Below the pieces are notes generated by a model. That model worked only from the letters and a program-made list of their open reading frames with translations. It was not told the origin of the DNA and did not search any database. Source: Bacillus thermozeamaize (lineage in GTDB: Bacteria; Bacillota; Bacilli; ZCTH02-B2). Taken from it: a DNA stretch of 64,000 nucleotides. Of the stretch, positions 30,084 to 37,572 are shown piece after piece. The stretch's first letter is position 1, and each line of letters opens with the position of its first letter. The position numbers were made by a program, and so were the translations under genes. The stretch is taken from assembly GCA_002159075.1 (NCBI GenBank), contig LZRT01000066.1, positions 29,907 through 93,906 on the forward strand, read 5' to 3'.

Positions 30084-30638
30084 TCACCCGTTGCGAAATG
30101 CCTGCTGGCTTTGTTCATACCAATCATTGCCATGCGCATCGTTGACCACCACCAGCGGCATGTTCTCCACTTCCATCTCCCGCATCGCCTCCGTCCCCAG
30201 GTCTTCATAAGCGAGCAGGCGGACGGAACGGATGCACTTGGCCAGCAAGGCGGCCGCGCCCCCCACAGCAGCAAAATAGACGGCCCGGTAGGTTTGCAAA
30301 GCCGCTTTCACCTCATCGCTGCGCCTGCCTTTGCCGATCATCCCCCGCAATCCCAGTTCCAACAGCCGGGGTGTGTAGCGATCCATCCGCCCGCTGGTCG
30401 TCGGACCGGCCGACCCGATCACCTGGCCTGGCTTGGCCGGAGTCGGGCCGACATAGTAAACCACCTGGTCACGCAACGTCACCGGCAAGGCTTCTCCCCG
30501 CTCCAGGGCCTCCACCATCCGCCGATGGGCGGCATCCCGAGCCGTCAACAATTTGCCCGACAACAACACGCGATCCCCGGCACGCAAGTCTAAAACGGTC
30601 TCTTCTGTCAGCGGGGTGCGCAAATGAATCACGCCCAT
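30084..30638 (-). CDS. Class I fumarase / L(+)-tartrate dehydratase, beta subunit
   Basis: About 184 residues from the ATG at 30638 (GAGGAGG nine bases upstream). Contains VIHLRTPLTEETVLDLRAGDRVLLSG, YYVGPTPAKPGQVIGSAGPTTSGRMD and IGKGRRSDEV, typical of the swivelling beta domain. Pairs with the alpha subunit just upstream (gap of about 50 bases) to hydrate fumarate or dehydrate tartrate. The two activities are not separable by sequence; the tartrate dehydrogenase in the operon favours a tartrate or malate pathway. Confidence 0.88.
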   Translation of the reverse strand: MGVIHLRTPLTEETVLDLRAGDRVLLSGKLLTARDAAHRRMVEALERGEALPVTLRDQVVYYVGPTPAKPGQVIGSAGPTTSGRMDRYTPRLLELGLRGMIGKGRRSDEVKAALQTYRAVYFAAVGGAAALLAKCIRSVRLLAYEDLGTEAMREMEVENMPLVVVNDAHGNDWYEQSQQAFRNG

Positions 30639-30692
30639 CAGGAGCCCCTCCTCTGCCTTCGTCATCTGGCGGCTTCCGCCGTTAAAACACGG

Positions 30693-31535
30693 CTAGAGTA
30701 CGGCGGTTTTATGCCGGTTGGCATGGCAATTGATATTGACGGCAACAGGCAAGGCGGCAATGTGCGTGGCGAATATTTCCACATGCACATCCAGCGCGGT
30801 CGTTCTTCCACCCATCCCCTGCGGGCCAATCCCGAGCGCGTTAATCTGCCGGATCAGCTCTTCTTCAAGCGCCGCGATGTCCTGCCGCGGATGCCGCTGC
30901 CCGAGCGGACGAAAGAGCGCCTTTTTCGCCAAGTATGCCACACGCTCAAAATTGCCGCCGATCCCGACGCCGACCACGATCGGGGGGCAAGGATTGGGCC
31001 CCGCCTCCTTGACCGCTTCAACGACAAAGCGCTTAACCCCTTCCATCCCCTCCGCAGGCGCCAGCATCCGCAGGAAGCTCATGTTTTCGCTGCCTCCTCC
31101 TTTGGCCGCCATGTGAATGGTAAGCCGGTCACCCGCCACCAGCTCCACATGCACGATCGCCGGCGTGTTGTCGCCGGTATTCACGCGGCTGATGGGATCC
31201 TCCACCATCGAGAAGCGCAAATACCCCTCCTTGTACCCTCGCCGGACGCCATCATTGATCGCATCGTACAGGCTGCCCCCCGTGATTCTGCAATCCTGCC
31301 CCAACTCGACGATAAAAACGGCAAATCCCGTGTCCTGGCACATCGGCACCCGCTCATCGGCCGCAATCTCCGCATTGAGCAGGATTTGCCGCAAAATATC
31401 CCTGCCCACCTCGGACGTTTCCTGTTCCAGCGAATGCCGCAAGGCGTGCACCGTATCTGCGCCGAGGTCGTAATTGGCTTCCTGGCAGAGGCGGGCCACG
31501 GTTTCCACAATTTGGTCATAGTGCACCTCTCGCAC
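30693..31535 (-). CDS. Class I fumarase / L(+)-tartrate dehydratase, alpha subunit
   Basis: 280 residues; iron-sulfur hydro-lyase. Cluster cysteines are likely those in VPMCQDTGFAVF, GPNPCPPIVVGVG and NINCHANRHK. Family motifs ITGGSLYDAINDGVRRGYKEGYLR and MAAKGGGSENMS are present. GTG start seven bases after AAAGGAGG. Thirty-eight bases after the dehydrogenase gene; in one operon with the beta subunit. Oxygen-sensitive 4Fe-4S enzyme by family. Confidence 0.9.
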   Translation of the reverse strand: MREVHYDQIVETVARLCQEANYDLGADTVHALRHSLEQETSEVGRDILRQILLNAEIAADERVPMCQDTGFAVFIVELGQDCRITGGSLYDAINDGVRRGYKEGYLRFSMVEDPISRVNTGDNTPAIVHVELVAGDRLTIHMAAKGGGSENMSFLRMLAPAEGMEGVKRFVVEAVKEAGPNPCPPIVVGVGIGGNFERVAYLAKKALFRPLGQRHPRQDIAALEEELIRQINALGIGPQGMGGRTTALDVHVEIFATHIAALPVAVNINCHANRHKTAVL

Positions 31536-31573
31536 AAGCCGCCTCCTTTCCGCCTGCGTTCCCGGCGATTGCT

Positions 31574-32638
31574 TCAGGAGGTGATCGCTTTCAGGTGGCC
31601 AATCACCGCCTCCGTGACTTCGGCCGTTGTCGCTTGTCCTCCCAGATCCGGCGTTTTCACGCCGCTCTCCAGCGTCCGTTCAATCGCTTCCAGCACCTTG
31701 TCCCCCAGTTCAGGATACCCGAAGTGATCCAGCATCATCTTGGCCGTCCAGATCTGCCCGATCGGATTGGCGATTCCCTTGCCGGCGATATCGGGAGCGG
31801 AACCGTGAACCGGTTCGAACATCGAGGGATATTTGCCGTTGGTATTGACATTGGCCGCCGGCGCCACACCGATGCTGCCCATGATGGCACCGCCCAGGTC
31901 CGAGAGGATGTCCCCAAACAGGTTGCTGGCCACAATCACGTCAAACGCATGCGGCCGTGTGACAAAAAAGGCGGATAGCGCGTCAATATGATAGGAGGCC
32001 GTTTCCACATCGGGGTAATCCGCCTTCACCTGCTCGAACACCTCATCCCAGAACGGCATGGTATGGAAGATGCCGTTGGACTTGGTGGCAGAAGCCACTT
32101 TCCGGCGCCGCTTTTTCGCCAGATCAAAGGCATAGCGCATCGCCCTCTCCACGCCTCTGCGGGTGAAGATGTTGTTCTGGATCGCGATCTCCTCTTCTCC
32201 TCTGAAAATACGGCCGCCGATCTCCGAATATTCCCCTTCCGAGTTCTCACGGACCACAACCAGATCAAACGCTTGGGGGTTGGCCAGCGGTGAAGGCAAG
32301 CCTTTGAGAAACTTCGCCGGCCTGACATTGAGCACCTGCTCAAACTCGCGGCGAATCTTCAGAAGCAATCCCCACAGCGAAATGTGATCGGGGACCAGCT
32401 TGGGGTTGCCGATCGCTCCCAGAAAGATGGCCTCATACCCGGCCAGGATGCTCAGGCCGTCCTCCGGCATCATTTTCCCGTGTTTGACATAATAATCACA
32501 ATCCCAGTTGTAGGTGGCGTATCGAAAGGCAATCCCGCCATGGCTCTCTGCGGCGGCGTCCAAAACCTTCAGGGCCGCCGGGACCACCTCTTTACCAATC
32601 CCATCCCCGGGAATCACCGCAATGTCAAACGTTTTCAT
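31574..32638 (-). CDS. Tartrate dehydrogenase / D-malate dehydrogenase (decarboxylating)
   Basis: 354-residue member of the isocitrate/isopropylmalate dehydrogenase family. VIPGDGIGKEVVPAAL at the N-terminus, NWDCDYYVKHGKMMPEDGL (a feature of the TtuC/DmlA group), VRENSEGEYSEIGGR, NLFGDILSDLGGAIMGSIGVAPAANVN and EPVHGSAPDIAGKG with NAD-site residues. Uses NAD and a divalent metal on tartrate or D-malate. First gene of the operon 32.6 to 28.1 kb; ribosome site AAGGAG. Preceded by a TGTATACA palindrome that may be its operator. Confidence 0.88.
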   Translation of the reverse strand: MKTFDIAVIPGDGIGKEVVPAALKVLDAAAESHGGIAFRYATYNWDCDYYVKHGKMMPEDGLSILAGYEAIFLGAIGNPKLVPDHISLWGLLLKIRREFEQVLNVRPAKFLKGLPSPLANPQAFDLVVVRENSEGEYSEIGGRIFRGEEEIAIQNNIFTRRGVERAMRYAFDLAKKRRRKVASATKSNGIFHTMPFWDEVFEQVKADYPDVETASYHIDALSAFFVTRPHAFDVIVASNLFGDILSDLGGAIMGSIGVAPAANVNTNGKYPSMFEPVHGSAPDIAGKGIANPIGQIWTAKMMLDHFGYPELGDKVLEAIERTLESGVKTPDLGGQATTAEVTEAVIGHLKAITS

Positions 32639-32686
32639 TTTTCTCCACTCCTTATGTTCTGCTTCAAAGAAAAGAAACAGGGAAAA

Positions 32687-32723
32687 ATGTATACAATATC
32701 CATTTCCCGTTTCATCTATACAT
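32687..32723 (-). promoter_or_regulatory. Palindromic operator candidate upstream of the tartrate-type operon
   Basis: Minus strand contains TTGTATACAT, close to the TTGTATACAA-like sites bound by FadR-subfamily (FCD) GntR regulators; the outer arms ATGTATA (32687-32693) and TATACAT (32717-32723) form a wider inverted repeat. It is about 50 bases upstream of the first start codon. No clear sigma-A promoter was found, and no GntR gene is nearby. Confidence 0.35.
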
Positions 32724-32764
32724 TTATATTAAATCCAAATTGTTTCATCACGTAAAGCCGTCAC

Positions 32765-32799
32765 GATCTTTTTCCAAAACATGAGATCTTTTTCCAAAA
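32765..32799. repeat. 15-bp direct repeat with 20-bp period
   Basis: GATCTTTTTCCAAAA occurs at 32765-32779 and again at 32785-32799, two helical turns apart, between the selD terminator and the dehydrogenase start. The phasing suits a protein binding one face of DNA, but part of the second copy merges with the terminator T-tract. Confidence 0.5.
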
Positions 32800-32847
32800 A
32801 AAGAAAGCCCGCTCCCTCTCGCAACTGAAAAGGTGAGAGGGGAGCGG
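32795..32847 (-). terminator. Terminator of selD
   Basis: Twelve-bp stem CCGCTCCCTCTC / GAGAGG(G)GAGCGG with one bulged G, followed on the minus strand by CTTTCTTTTTTT. Lies about 30 bases after the selD stop. Confidence 0.85.
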
Positions 32848-32875
32848 ACGGTCAAAAGAGGAGGTTCGAAAAGCC

Positions 32876-33925
32876 TTACAACACCCGGATGCATCCCGGA
32901 TGATCCGCGACAAAACGCCCGATCTGTGCGGCGGCCGAGACTCCCTGTTCATGCAGGCGTTGGAGAAGCCCTTCGGCCTGCGCGGACGGAACGGCGATCA
33001 ACAAGCCTCCCGAGGTCACTGCGTCGCACAGCACCCACTGATCTTCCTTGATGAGTCCGGCCCGGTATTGCACAACATTCTGAAGCCACTGGTGATTGGC
33101 CTTTGTGCCGCCAGGAACGACCCCCTGCTGGCTGAGATGCCTGGCCCGCTCCAGCACCGGAACCTTCTCATAGTCAATTTCCAGGCCGATCGTAGTGTCT
33201 TTGATCATCTCATAAGCGTGTCCAAGCAAGCCAAAGCCGGTGACATCCGTGCAGGCATGTACATCAAATTCCCGCATCGCCTCTGCCGCCGTCCGGTTCA
33301 AAGCGGCCATCACCGACGTCACTTCCTGAATTTCCTTCGGGCTGAGCAGATCCCGTTTGATGGCCGTCGTGTAAATCCCAACGCCAATCGGCTTGGTCAA
33401 AATCAGCACATCTCCCGGTTCCGCACCGCGGTTGCGGCGAATCTGTCGCGGATCGATCACGCCGGTCACCGCCATCCCGAACTTCGGTTCTTGATCGTCG
33501 ATCGTATGCCCGCCGACCAGCACGGCACCCGCTTCCGCCACCTTGTCCGCCGCTCCTCGCAGTATCTCGGCCAAAATCCGCTTTTCCAACTTCCGCACCG
33601 GAAAGCCGACAATGTTCAGTGCCGTCAACGGCCTGCCGCCCATGGCGTAGACGTCGCTCAGGGCATTGGCTGCCGCAATCTGGCCAAACATATACGGATC
33701 ATCCACCACAGGGGTGAAAAAATCCACCGTCTGGACCAGAGCCAGGTCTTCCGTCAGCTGGTAGACCCCCGCGTCGTCGGACGTTTCCATGCCGACGAGC
33801 AATCGCGGATCCCCGAGCGAAGACGGCAGATACTGCAACACCTCTGCCAGGTCCGCCGGACCTATTTTGCACCCTCACCCGGCTTTGGAGGAAAGGCTGG
33901 TCAGTTTGACCAGGAATTGTTCCAT
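32876..33925 (-). CDS. selD: Selenide, water dikinase SelD, selenocysteine-containing
   Basis: Makes selenophosphate from selenide and ATP for Sec-tRNA synthesis. Read from the ATG at 33925 (GGGGGTGA seven bases upstream) the frame is MEQFLVKLTSLSSKAG, then TGA at codon 17 (33877-33875), then GCKIGPADLAEVLQYL and the rest to 32876: 349 residues. Codon 17 is the active-site Cys/Sec position of SelD, so the TGA is a Sec codon, not a stop. A 6-bp hairpin follows directly. ATP/metal sites such as METSDDAGVY, QTVDFFTPVVDDPY, ANALSDVYAMGG and GGHTIDDQEPKFG are intact. If UGA were read as stop only a truncated protein from 33841 lacking the active site would be annotated. It follows hxlR by 30 bases. 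Confidence 0.93.
33849..33877 (-). promoter_or_regulatory. UGA-Sec codon and bacterial SECIS hairpin of selD
   Basis: TGA at 33877-33875; eleven bases later AGGTCC-GGC-GGACCT forms a perfect 6-bp stem with a 3-base loop beginning with G. Loop distance (about 17 bases) and the leading G fit bacterial SECIS elements, which lie just 3' of the UGA inside the coding region. Confidence 0.8.
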
Positions 33926-33955
33926 CCCGACATCACCCCCTTGCGATGGATGCCC

Positions 33956-34288
33956 TTAGGAGGCCGAATCCTTGGGGCATTCGTACCTCAGCCCCCACTC
34001 CGCCATCGCATCCAGAATCTTGTTCAGGCTTTCTCCTTTTTCCGTCAGCGTGTACTCCACCTTGGGCGGCACATCCGGAATCACCGTCCGCCTGACAATT
34101 CCGTTTTTCTCCAATTCCTTCAGCCGCTGGCTGATCATTTTGGAGCTGGCCCCCAGTTCGTTTTCCAGCTCGGAAAAACGTTTTTTTCCCTGGATAAGTT
34201 CTCGAATGATGAGGATGACCCATTTTCCACCGATGACATTCAACGTCCGCTCAATCGGGCATACAGGTTCCTTACTCACAGATTTCAC
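33956..34288 (-). CDS. HxlR/MarR-type winged-helix regulator
   Basis: About 110 residues. PVCPIERTLNVIGGKWVILIIRELIQGKKRFSEL and LGASSKMISQRLKELEKNGIVRR form the HxlR helix-turn-helix and wing; the cysteine before the PIERT motif is common in redox- or electrophile-sensing members. GTG at 34288 is chosen (AAAGG upstream, somewhat distant); a longer ATG-started form from 34345 lacks a ribosome site. It is 30 bases upstream of selD in the same direction and may regulate it or the cluster; ligand unknown. Confidence 0.85.
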   Translation of the reverse strand: MKSVSKEPVCPIERTLNVIGGKWVILIIRELIQGKKRFSELENELGASSKMISQRLKELEKNGIVRRTVIPDVPPKVEYTLTEKGESLNKILDAMAEWGLRYECPKDSAS

Positions 34289-34430
34289 GCTGCTTTCATC
34301 CCTTTCATACCTGTTTCTGTAACGGATCAGCCTCTTCATACGCATCAGTCATTGCAGTGTTGGCCATCGCTTGACATAGCGGTCAGCCGCGTCCTTCAGA
34401 ACAACCGATTTCGTCGAGTATTATATCATG

Positions 34431-35129
34431 TCATTCATGCCGTTCTCCATTCACAGTATGCTGCCAACCTGGTAAAGCGGCACGCGTCTTCTCGACCGCC
34501 TGGCGCAGCTGGCGGGCCGCCGCCTCCGGATCTGCGGCGTCAAAGATGGCCGAAATGACCGCGACGCCGTCGGCGCCCGCCTCGATGACCGGCGCCGCGT
34601 TTTCCGCCTTGATCCCGCCAATGCCGACCATCGGAATGGCCCAGCGGGACCGAATGTCCCGGATCAGGCCTGTACCGACCGGCTCTCCCGCGTCCGCCTT
34701 GCTTCTGGTGGCATAAATGGCTCCGACGCCCAGATAGTCCGCTCCCTGCGCGATGGCGCGCTCCGCCTCTTCCAGCGAGCCGGCCGATGCGCCAATCCAT
34801 TTTTTCTCGCCGAGCAGTTTTCTCGCTTCCGCCACCGGAATATCCGTCTGGCCGACGTGAACCCCATCTGCATCAAGAAGCATGGCCAGGTCCACGCGAT
34901 CATTGACGAAAAAAAGCACACCGTTTTCTCTGCAGATCGCTCTGATTTTTCGGCCCAGCGCCAGCACTTCCGGCAACGGACTTTCTTTATCACGCAGCTG
35001 AATCGCCGTCACGCCCCCCGCGACGGCAGCCTCCGCAATACGCAGCGCTTCCATCCCCTGCGCCCCGGCCTTCACAGGCATACACAAATAGACGGCCAGC
35101 TTCTTCTCCAACCATCCGGATTCAGGCAT
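34431..35129 (-). CDS. thiE: Thiamine-phosphate synthase
   Basis: Joins hydroxymethylpyrimidine diphosphate and the thiazole phosphate to give thiamine phosphate. 232 residues, TIM barrel, with GGVTAIQLRDKES, the VNDRVDLAMLLDADGVHVGQTD stretch (substrate and magnesium sites), YLGVGAIYATRSK and VGIGGIKAENA. No other thiamine genes and no TPP riboswitch are visible nearby. Its start overlaps the end of the upstream small gene by eight bases. Confidence 0.93.
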   Translation of the reverse strand: MPESGWLEKKLAVYLCMPVKAGAQGMEALRIAEAAVAGGVTAIQLRDKESPLPEVLALGRKIRAICRENGVLFFVNDRVDLAMLLDADGVHVGQTDIPVAEARKLLGEKKWIGASAGSLEEAERAIAQGADYLGVGAIYATRSKADAGEPVGTGLIRDIRSRWAIPMVGIGGIKAENAAPVIEAGADGVAVISAIFDAADPEAAARQLRQAVEKTRAALPGWQHTVNGERHE

Positions 35130-35406
35130 GCTCGTCCCCTTCCCGCCTCGATGCTTGACTCAGTTTTTCATCCAAGTACCTGACCAGCCGCTGATAGAGC
35201 TCGGGAATCGAATCGGCCATCAGCACGTGGCGCTCGACGATCAAATAGGGATACATCATGCATTCGCTGCACAGATCATGGCACTCATTCACATCAATCT
35301 GCACCTCGAGCCCTTTCTGGAGGCCCAGCATCCTGATTTTGTCCAGCCATCCCTCTTCCCAGCTGAGTTCATTATTTCCGCAGATTTCGATTGTCAGGAC
35401 TTGCAT
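35122..35406 (-). CDS. Small cysteine-containing protein, DUF1450-like
   Basis: 94 residues without a clear enzyme motif. The pattern NECHDLCSECMMYPYLIVERHVLMADSIPELYQRLVRYLDE resembles the DUF1450/YuzB family (cysteine cluster followed by a strand and a helix with GDTPDEL-like sequence). The C-x3-C-x2-C cluster could bind metal or iron-sulfur. Ends overlapping thiE and starts 18 bases after the glycosyltransferase, so it belongs to the same transcript. Function unknown. Confidence 0.6.
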   Translation of the reverse strand: MQVLTIEICGNNELSWEEGWLDKIRMLGLQKGLEVQIDVNECHDLCSECMMYPYLIVERHVLMADSIPELYQRLVRYLDEKLSQASRREGDEHA

Positions 35407-35424
35407 CGCGATCCCTTCTCCAGC

Positions 35425-36444
35425 TCATATGTAAACCGACAGCAGGGCGCTGTACAGTTCATGGTACCGGCGCCATTCAACGGAAGGCACGTATTCGGCG
35501 CTGACCCGCCTTTTCCCCTCCTGCCCCATCTCCATGCGCAACTGGGGATCTTCGTACAAACGCTTTGCATACGCATACATCTCTTCCGCATCCGAAAAAA
35601 GAAATCCATCGACGCCATGTCTGACCAAATCCTGATTTCCCGGGACGCGGGAGGCCAAAACCGGCTTGCCGAAAAACATGCCCTCCAGCAAAGCGTGGGA
35701 AAGCCCTTCTGAACGGGACGTGTTCAGCACCACGTCGGACAAAAGGTAATAATTGCCGATCTGGCTCTGAGGAATCGTTCCCAAATACGTCAACCAGGCG
35801 TTTTTCCTCGCAAGCAGATGAAGGGTTTCCAAAATTTTGCCATTCATCGGCGGGCCGGCGATACAGAAACGGATGTTTTTCGTCTCCGCAAAAAGGCGGC
35901 CGAGCGGCTCGACGGCCAGCAGCGGGTTTTTGACCGAACGCAAGCCGGCCGGCAAAAAAAAGATCAGTTCCTCATCGGACCAGCCCAGCTCTGCCCGCTT
36001 CAGATGCCCTGAACCGACGGGAAGATCGACCGCCGGCGGGATAACCGTCACCTTTTCCCGCCACATCGGAAACTGGTGCGCCAGCCGGCGTTGTGCGGCC
36101 GGGGTGATACAGACCAGGCGATCGGCCCAATCCATCGCCTGGACGGTATCCGCCCGCGTTGACGGATGATGCAGATATTCGTTGATATCCGTGCCCGTCA
36201 ATGAAATGATGACCCGTTTCTCCCGATATTTTTTGCGCACGACAGGCATCAACGGCGTCCCCGTGCGGTAGGCATTAAACAGGTGCAGCAGATCGGCCGT
36301 GGCCAGCTCGCGCTCCTCCACGTTTTCCAGGGTTTTGATCACCACTTCCCAGCCCCATTGGCGGAGGCCTTTTTGCAAACGCCTGGCATGGACCCAGTTT
36401 CCTCCATTCTCAGGAGCGCGGGCAGGCAGGACCATCAAGATCAC
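35425..36444 (-). CDS. Glycosyltransferase family 4-type
   Basis: 339 residues, GT-B fold. N-terminal acceptor domain (MVLPARAPENGGNWVHARRLQKGL), a hinge, and a nucleotide-sugar domain with FFLPAGLRSVKNPLLAVEPL and NTSRSEGLSHALLEGMFFGKPVLASRVPGN, where the E-x7-E motif (SEGLSHALLEGM) is typical. Acceptor and donor unknown. GTG start overlaps the stop of the HesB-like gene (GTGA), so it is translationally coupled to it and its expression depends on ribosomes reading through the upstream UGA. Confidence 0.88.
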   Translation of the reverse strand: MILMVLPARAPENGGNWVHARRLQKGLRQWGWEVVIKTLENVEERELATADLLHLFNAYRTGTPLMPVVRKKYREKRVIISLTGTDINEYLHHPSTRADTVQAMDWADRLVCITPAAQRRLAHQFPMWREKVTVIPPAVDLPVGSGHLKRAELGWSDEELIFFLPAGLRSVKNPLLAVEPLGRLFAETKNIRFCIAGPPMNGKILETLHLLARKNAWLTYLGTIPQSQIGNYYLLSDVVLNTSRSEGLSHALLEGMFFGKPVLASRVPGNQDLVRHGVDGFLFSDAEEMYAYAKRLYEDPQLRMEMGQEGKRRVSAEYVPSVEWRRYHELYSALLSVYI

Positions 36445-36734
36445 GGCTGTTCATCCCGCTCGGACCGCTCGGAAAAGATAAACTGTCCTCCGTGCGGGGT
36501 TTCCGCAAAATCAACCACCAGCCGTTCGGTGTACGTCCGCGTCACTGGATCGATGAGCAGCTCCATCTCATCAACCCTGATTCGCACATCATCCTCTTGA
36601 GGTGCATCCAGCACCCAGCGAAATTGCGGACCGCATCACCCGGGCGAAACCTGAATCCGCAAGGCTTCCCCTGCTTCACGCTCCTCGTGCCAGAATTGCT
36701 TCAACACGCGCTTGGCGCTTTCGGTCAAGTACAT
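36441..36734 (-). CDS. HesB/IscA-like protein with in-frame UGA (predicted selenoprotein)
   Basis: 97 residues: MYLTESAKRVLKQFWHEE..., LRIQVSPG, then TGA at codon 33 (36638-36636), then CGPQFRWVLDAPQ and a tail to 36441. The G-Sec-C-G position is that of the conserved first cysteine in A-type iron-sulfur carriers (GGCSG); the C-terminal C-x-C of IscA is missing, as in other HesB-like short proteins. Ribosome site AAAGGAGG six bases before ATG is excellent, both halves share one frame, and a SECIS-like hairpin follows the TGA. HesB-like selenoproteins are a described bacterial family. With selD also Sec-coded nearby, read-through as Sec is the best explanation; a nonsense pseudogene is the alternative. 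Possible role in selenium, sulfur or Fe-S handling. Confidence 0.82.
36601..36638 (-). promoter_or_regulatory. UGA-Sec codon and SECIS-like hairpin of the HesB-like gene
   Basis: TGA at 36638-36636. Twenty bases later GGTGC-TGGAT-GCACC (36615-36601) forms a perfect 5-bp stem whose 5-base loop has G in second position. Distance from UGA to loop is 25 bases, within the range accepted for bacterial SECIS elements. Confidence 0.65.
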
Positions 36735-36905
36735 TGGAATCCTCCTTTAGTTTTCGGCATCTTCCTTTCATTGTATCCATCCGTCGCCGTTTTTGCATCA
36801 TTCAATGCGGTTTTTGTACATATTCGCCAATGCAGTGGAAAAACTATTGCTGGCCAAAAAACCTTTTCATTCAAAGACACTTCCATTTAGAAGGAGGAAA
36901 ATAAG

Positions 36906-37520
36906 ATGAATCAACAGACGGCAACCTTAGGCGCGCATGAGACCATGGAAATGCACGAAGTCCTCTCCGATACCATCAATTGCATCAACACCTTCCAACT
37001 CTTCCAAAACCACGTCACAGACGCCGGGCTCAAGCAAATCTTGAATCGGCAACTGGATTTTCTCGCAAACGAATACAACAACATGGTCAACACATTGCAT
37101 ACGCAAGGCAGAAGCCAAGCGGTGCCTTACCGTGCCCAGAAAACGGCGGCTCCCAAATACGGCCTGCGCCAACCTTCCCCGGCAGCTCCCAACGCCTCCG
37201 TCACCCAGTTTGATGATCGGGATGTGGCCTCCTGCATGCTTTCCAGCGCCAAGTGCAGCGCCGCCATGCGGATGCATGCGGCACTGGAGTGCTCCGATCC
37301 CCAGCTTCGCAGCATGCTCTTGCAAGCGGCCCAGAACTGTGCCGAAATGGCTTACGAAACATGGTCTTTCATGAACCAGAAAGGGTATTATCAGGTGCCG
37401 ACGATGATGGAGAACACGACGCAGACGATGCTGAACGTCTACCAGCCTGGAAACGAAAACGCCATGATCCAGGGGAGCACACCCCAACAGATGCAGCAGC
37501 CATGGAAAACGCTGCAGTAA
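36906..37520 (+). CDS. CotF-family spore coat protein
   Basis: 204 residues. The N-terminal half (ETMEMHEVLSDTINCINTFQLFQNHV..., LDFLANEYNNMVNTLH) and the second helical domain (MLSSAKCSAAMRMHAALECSDPQLRSMLLQAAQNCAEMAYETWSFMNQKGYYQVP) match the CotF/spore coat helical-bundle family. The tail is glutamine- and asparagine-rich. AAGGAGG eight bases upstream of ATG. Monocistronic with a strong terminator; a sporulation-sigma promoter is expected but none could be fixed in the upstream 170 bases. Indicates a spore former. Confidence 0.88.
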   Translation: MNQQTATLGAHETMEMHEVLSDTINCINTFQLFQNHVTDAGLKQILNRQLDFLANEYNNMVNTLHTQGRSQAVPYRAQKTAAPKYGLRQPSPAAPNASVTQFDDRDVASCMLSSAKCSAAMRMHAALECSDPQLRSMLLQAAQNCAEMAYETWSFMNQKGYYQVPTMMENTTQTMLNVYQPGNENAMIQGSTPQQMQQPWKTLQ

Positions 37521-37530
37521 CCTCACACAA

Positions 37531-37572
37531 AAAGCCCTCGGTTTTTGCCAAACGAAAAACCGAGGGCTTTTC
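37531..37572. terminator. Bidirectional terminator after the coat protein gene
   Basis: Sixteen-bp stem AAAGCCCTCGGTTTTT / AAAAACCGAGGGCTTT with an 8-base loop; serves both the plus-strand coat gene and the minus-strand gene that ends at 37573. Confidence 0.9.

Noticed and set aside
33841..33925. Treating the selD frame start at 33841 as the true N-terminus
   Set aside because: It would remove the active-site segment; the upstream ATG with good ribosome site and an in-frame UGA at the catalytic position explains the sequence better.
32900..34558. Plus-strand open frame of 552 codons
   Set aside because: Covers selD and hxlR in antisense; both minus-strand genes have family motifs.
34346..35406. 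TPP riboswitch near thiE
   Set aside because: No CTGAGA-type TPP element found upstream of thiE or of the genes before it; thiE is internal to a transcript.
36492..36890. Plus-strand frame of 132 codons upstream of the coat gene
   Set aside because: Antisense of the HesB-like gene; no family similarity and no ribosome site.
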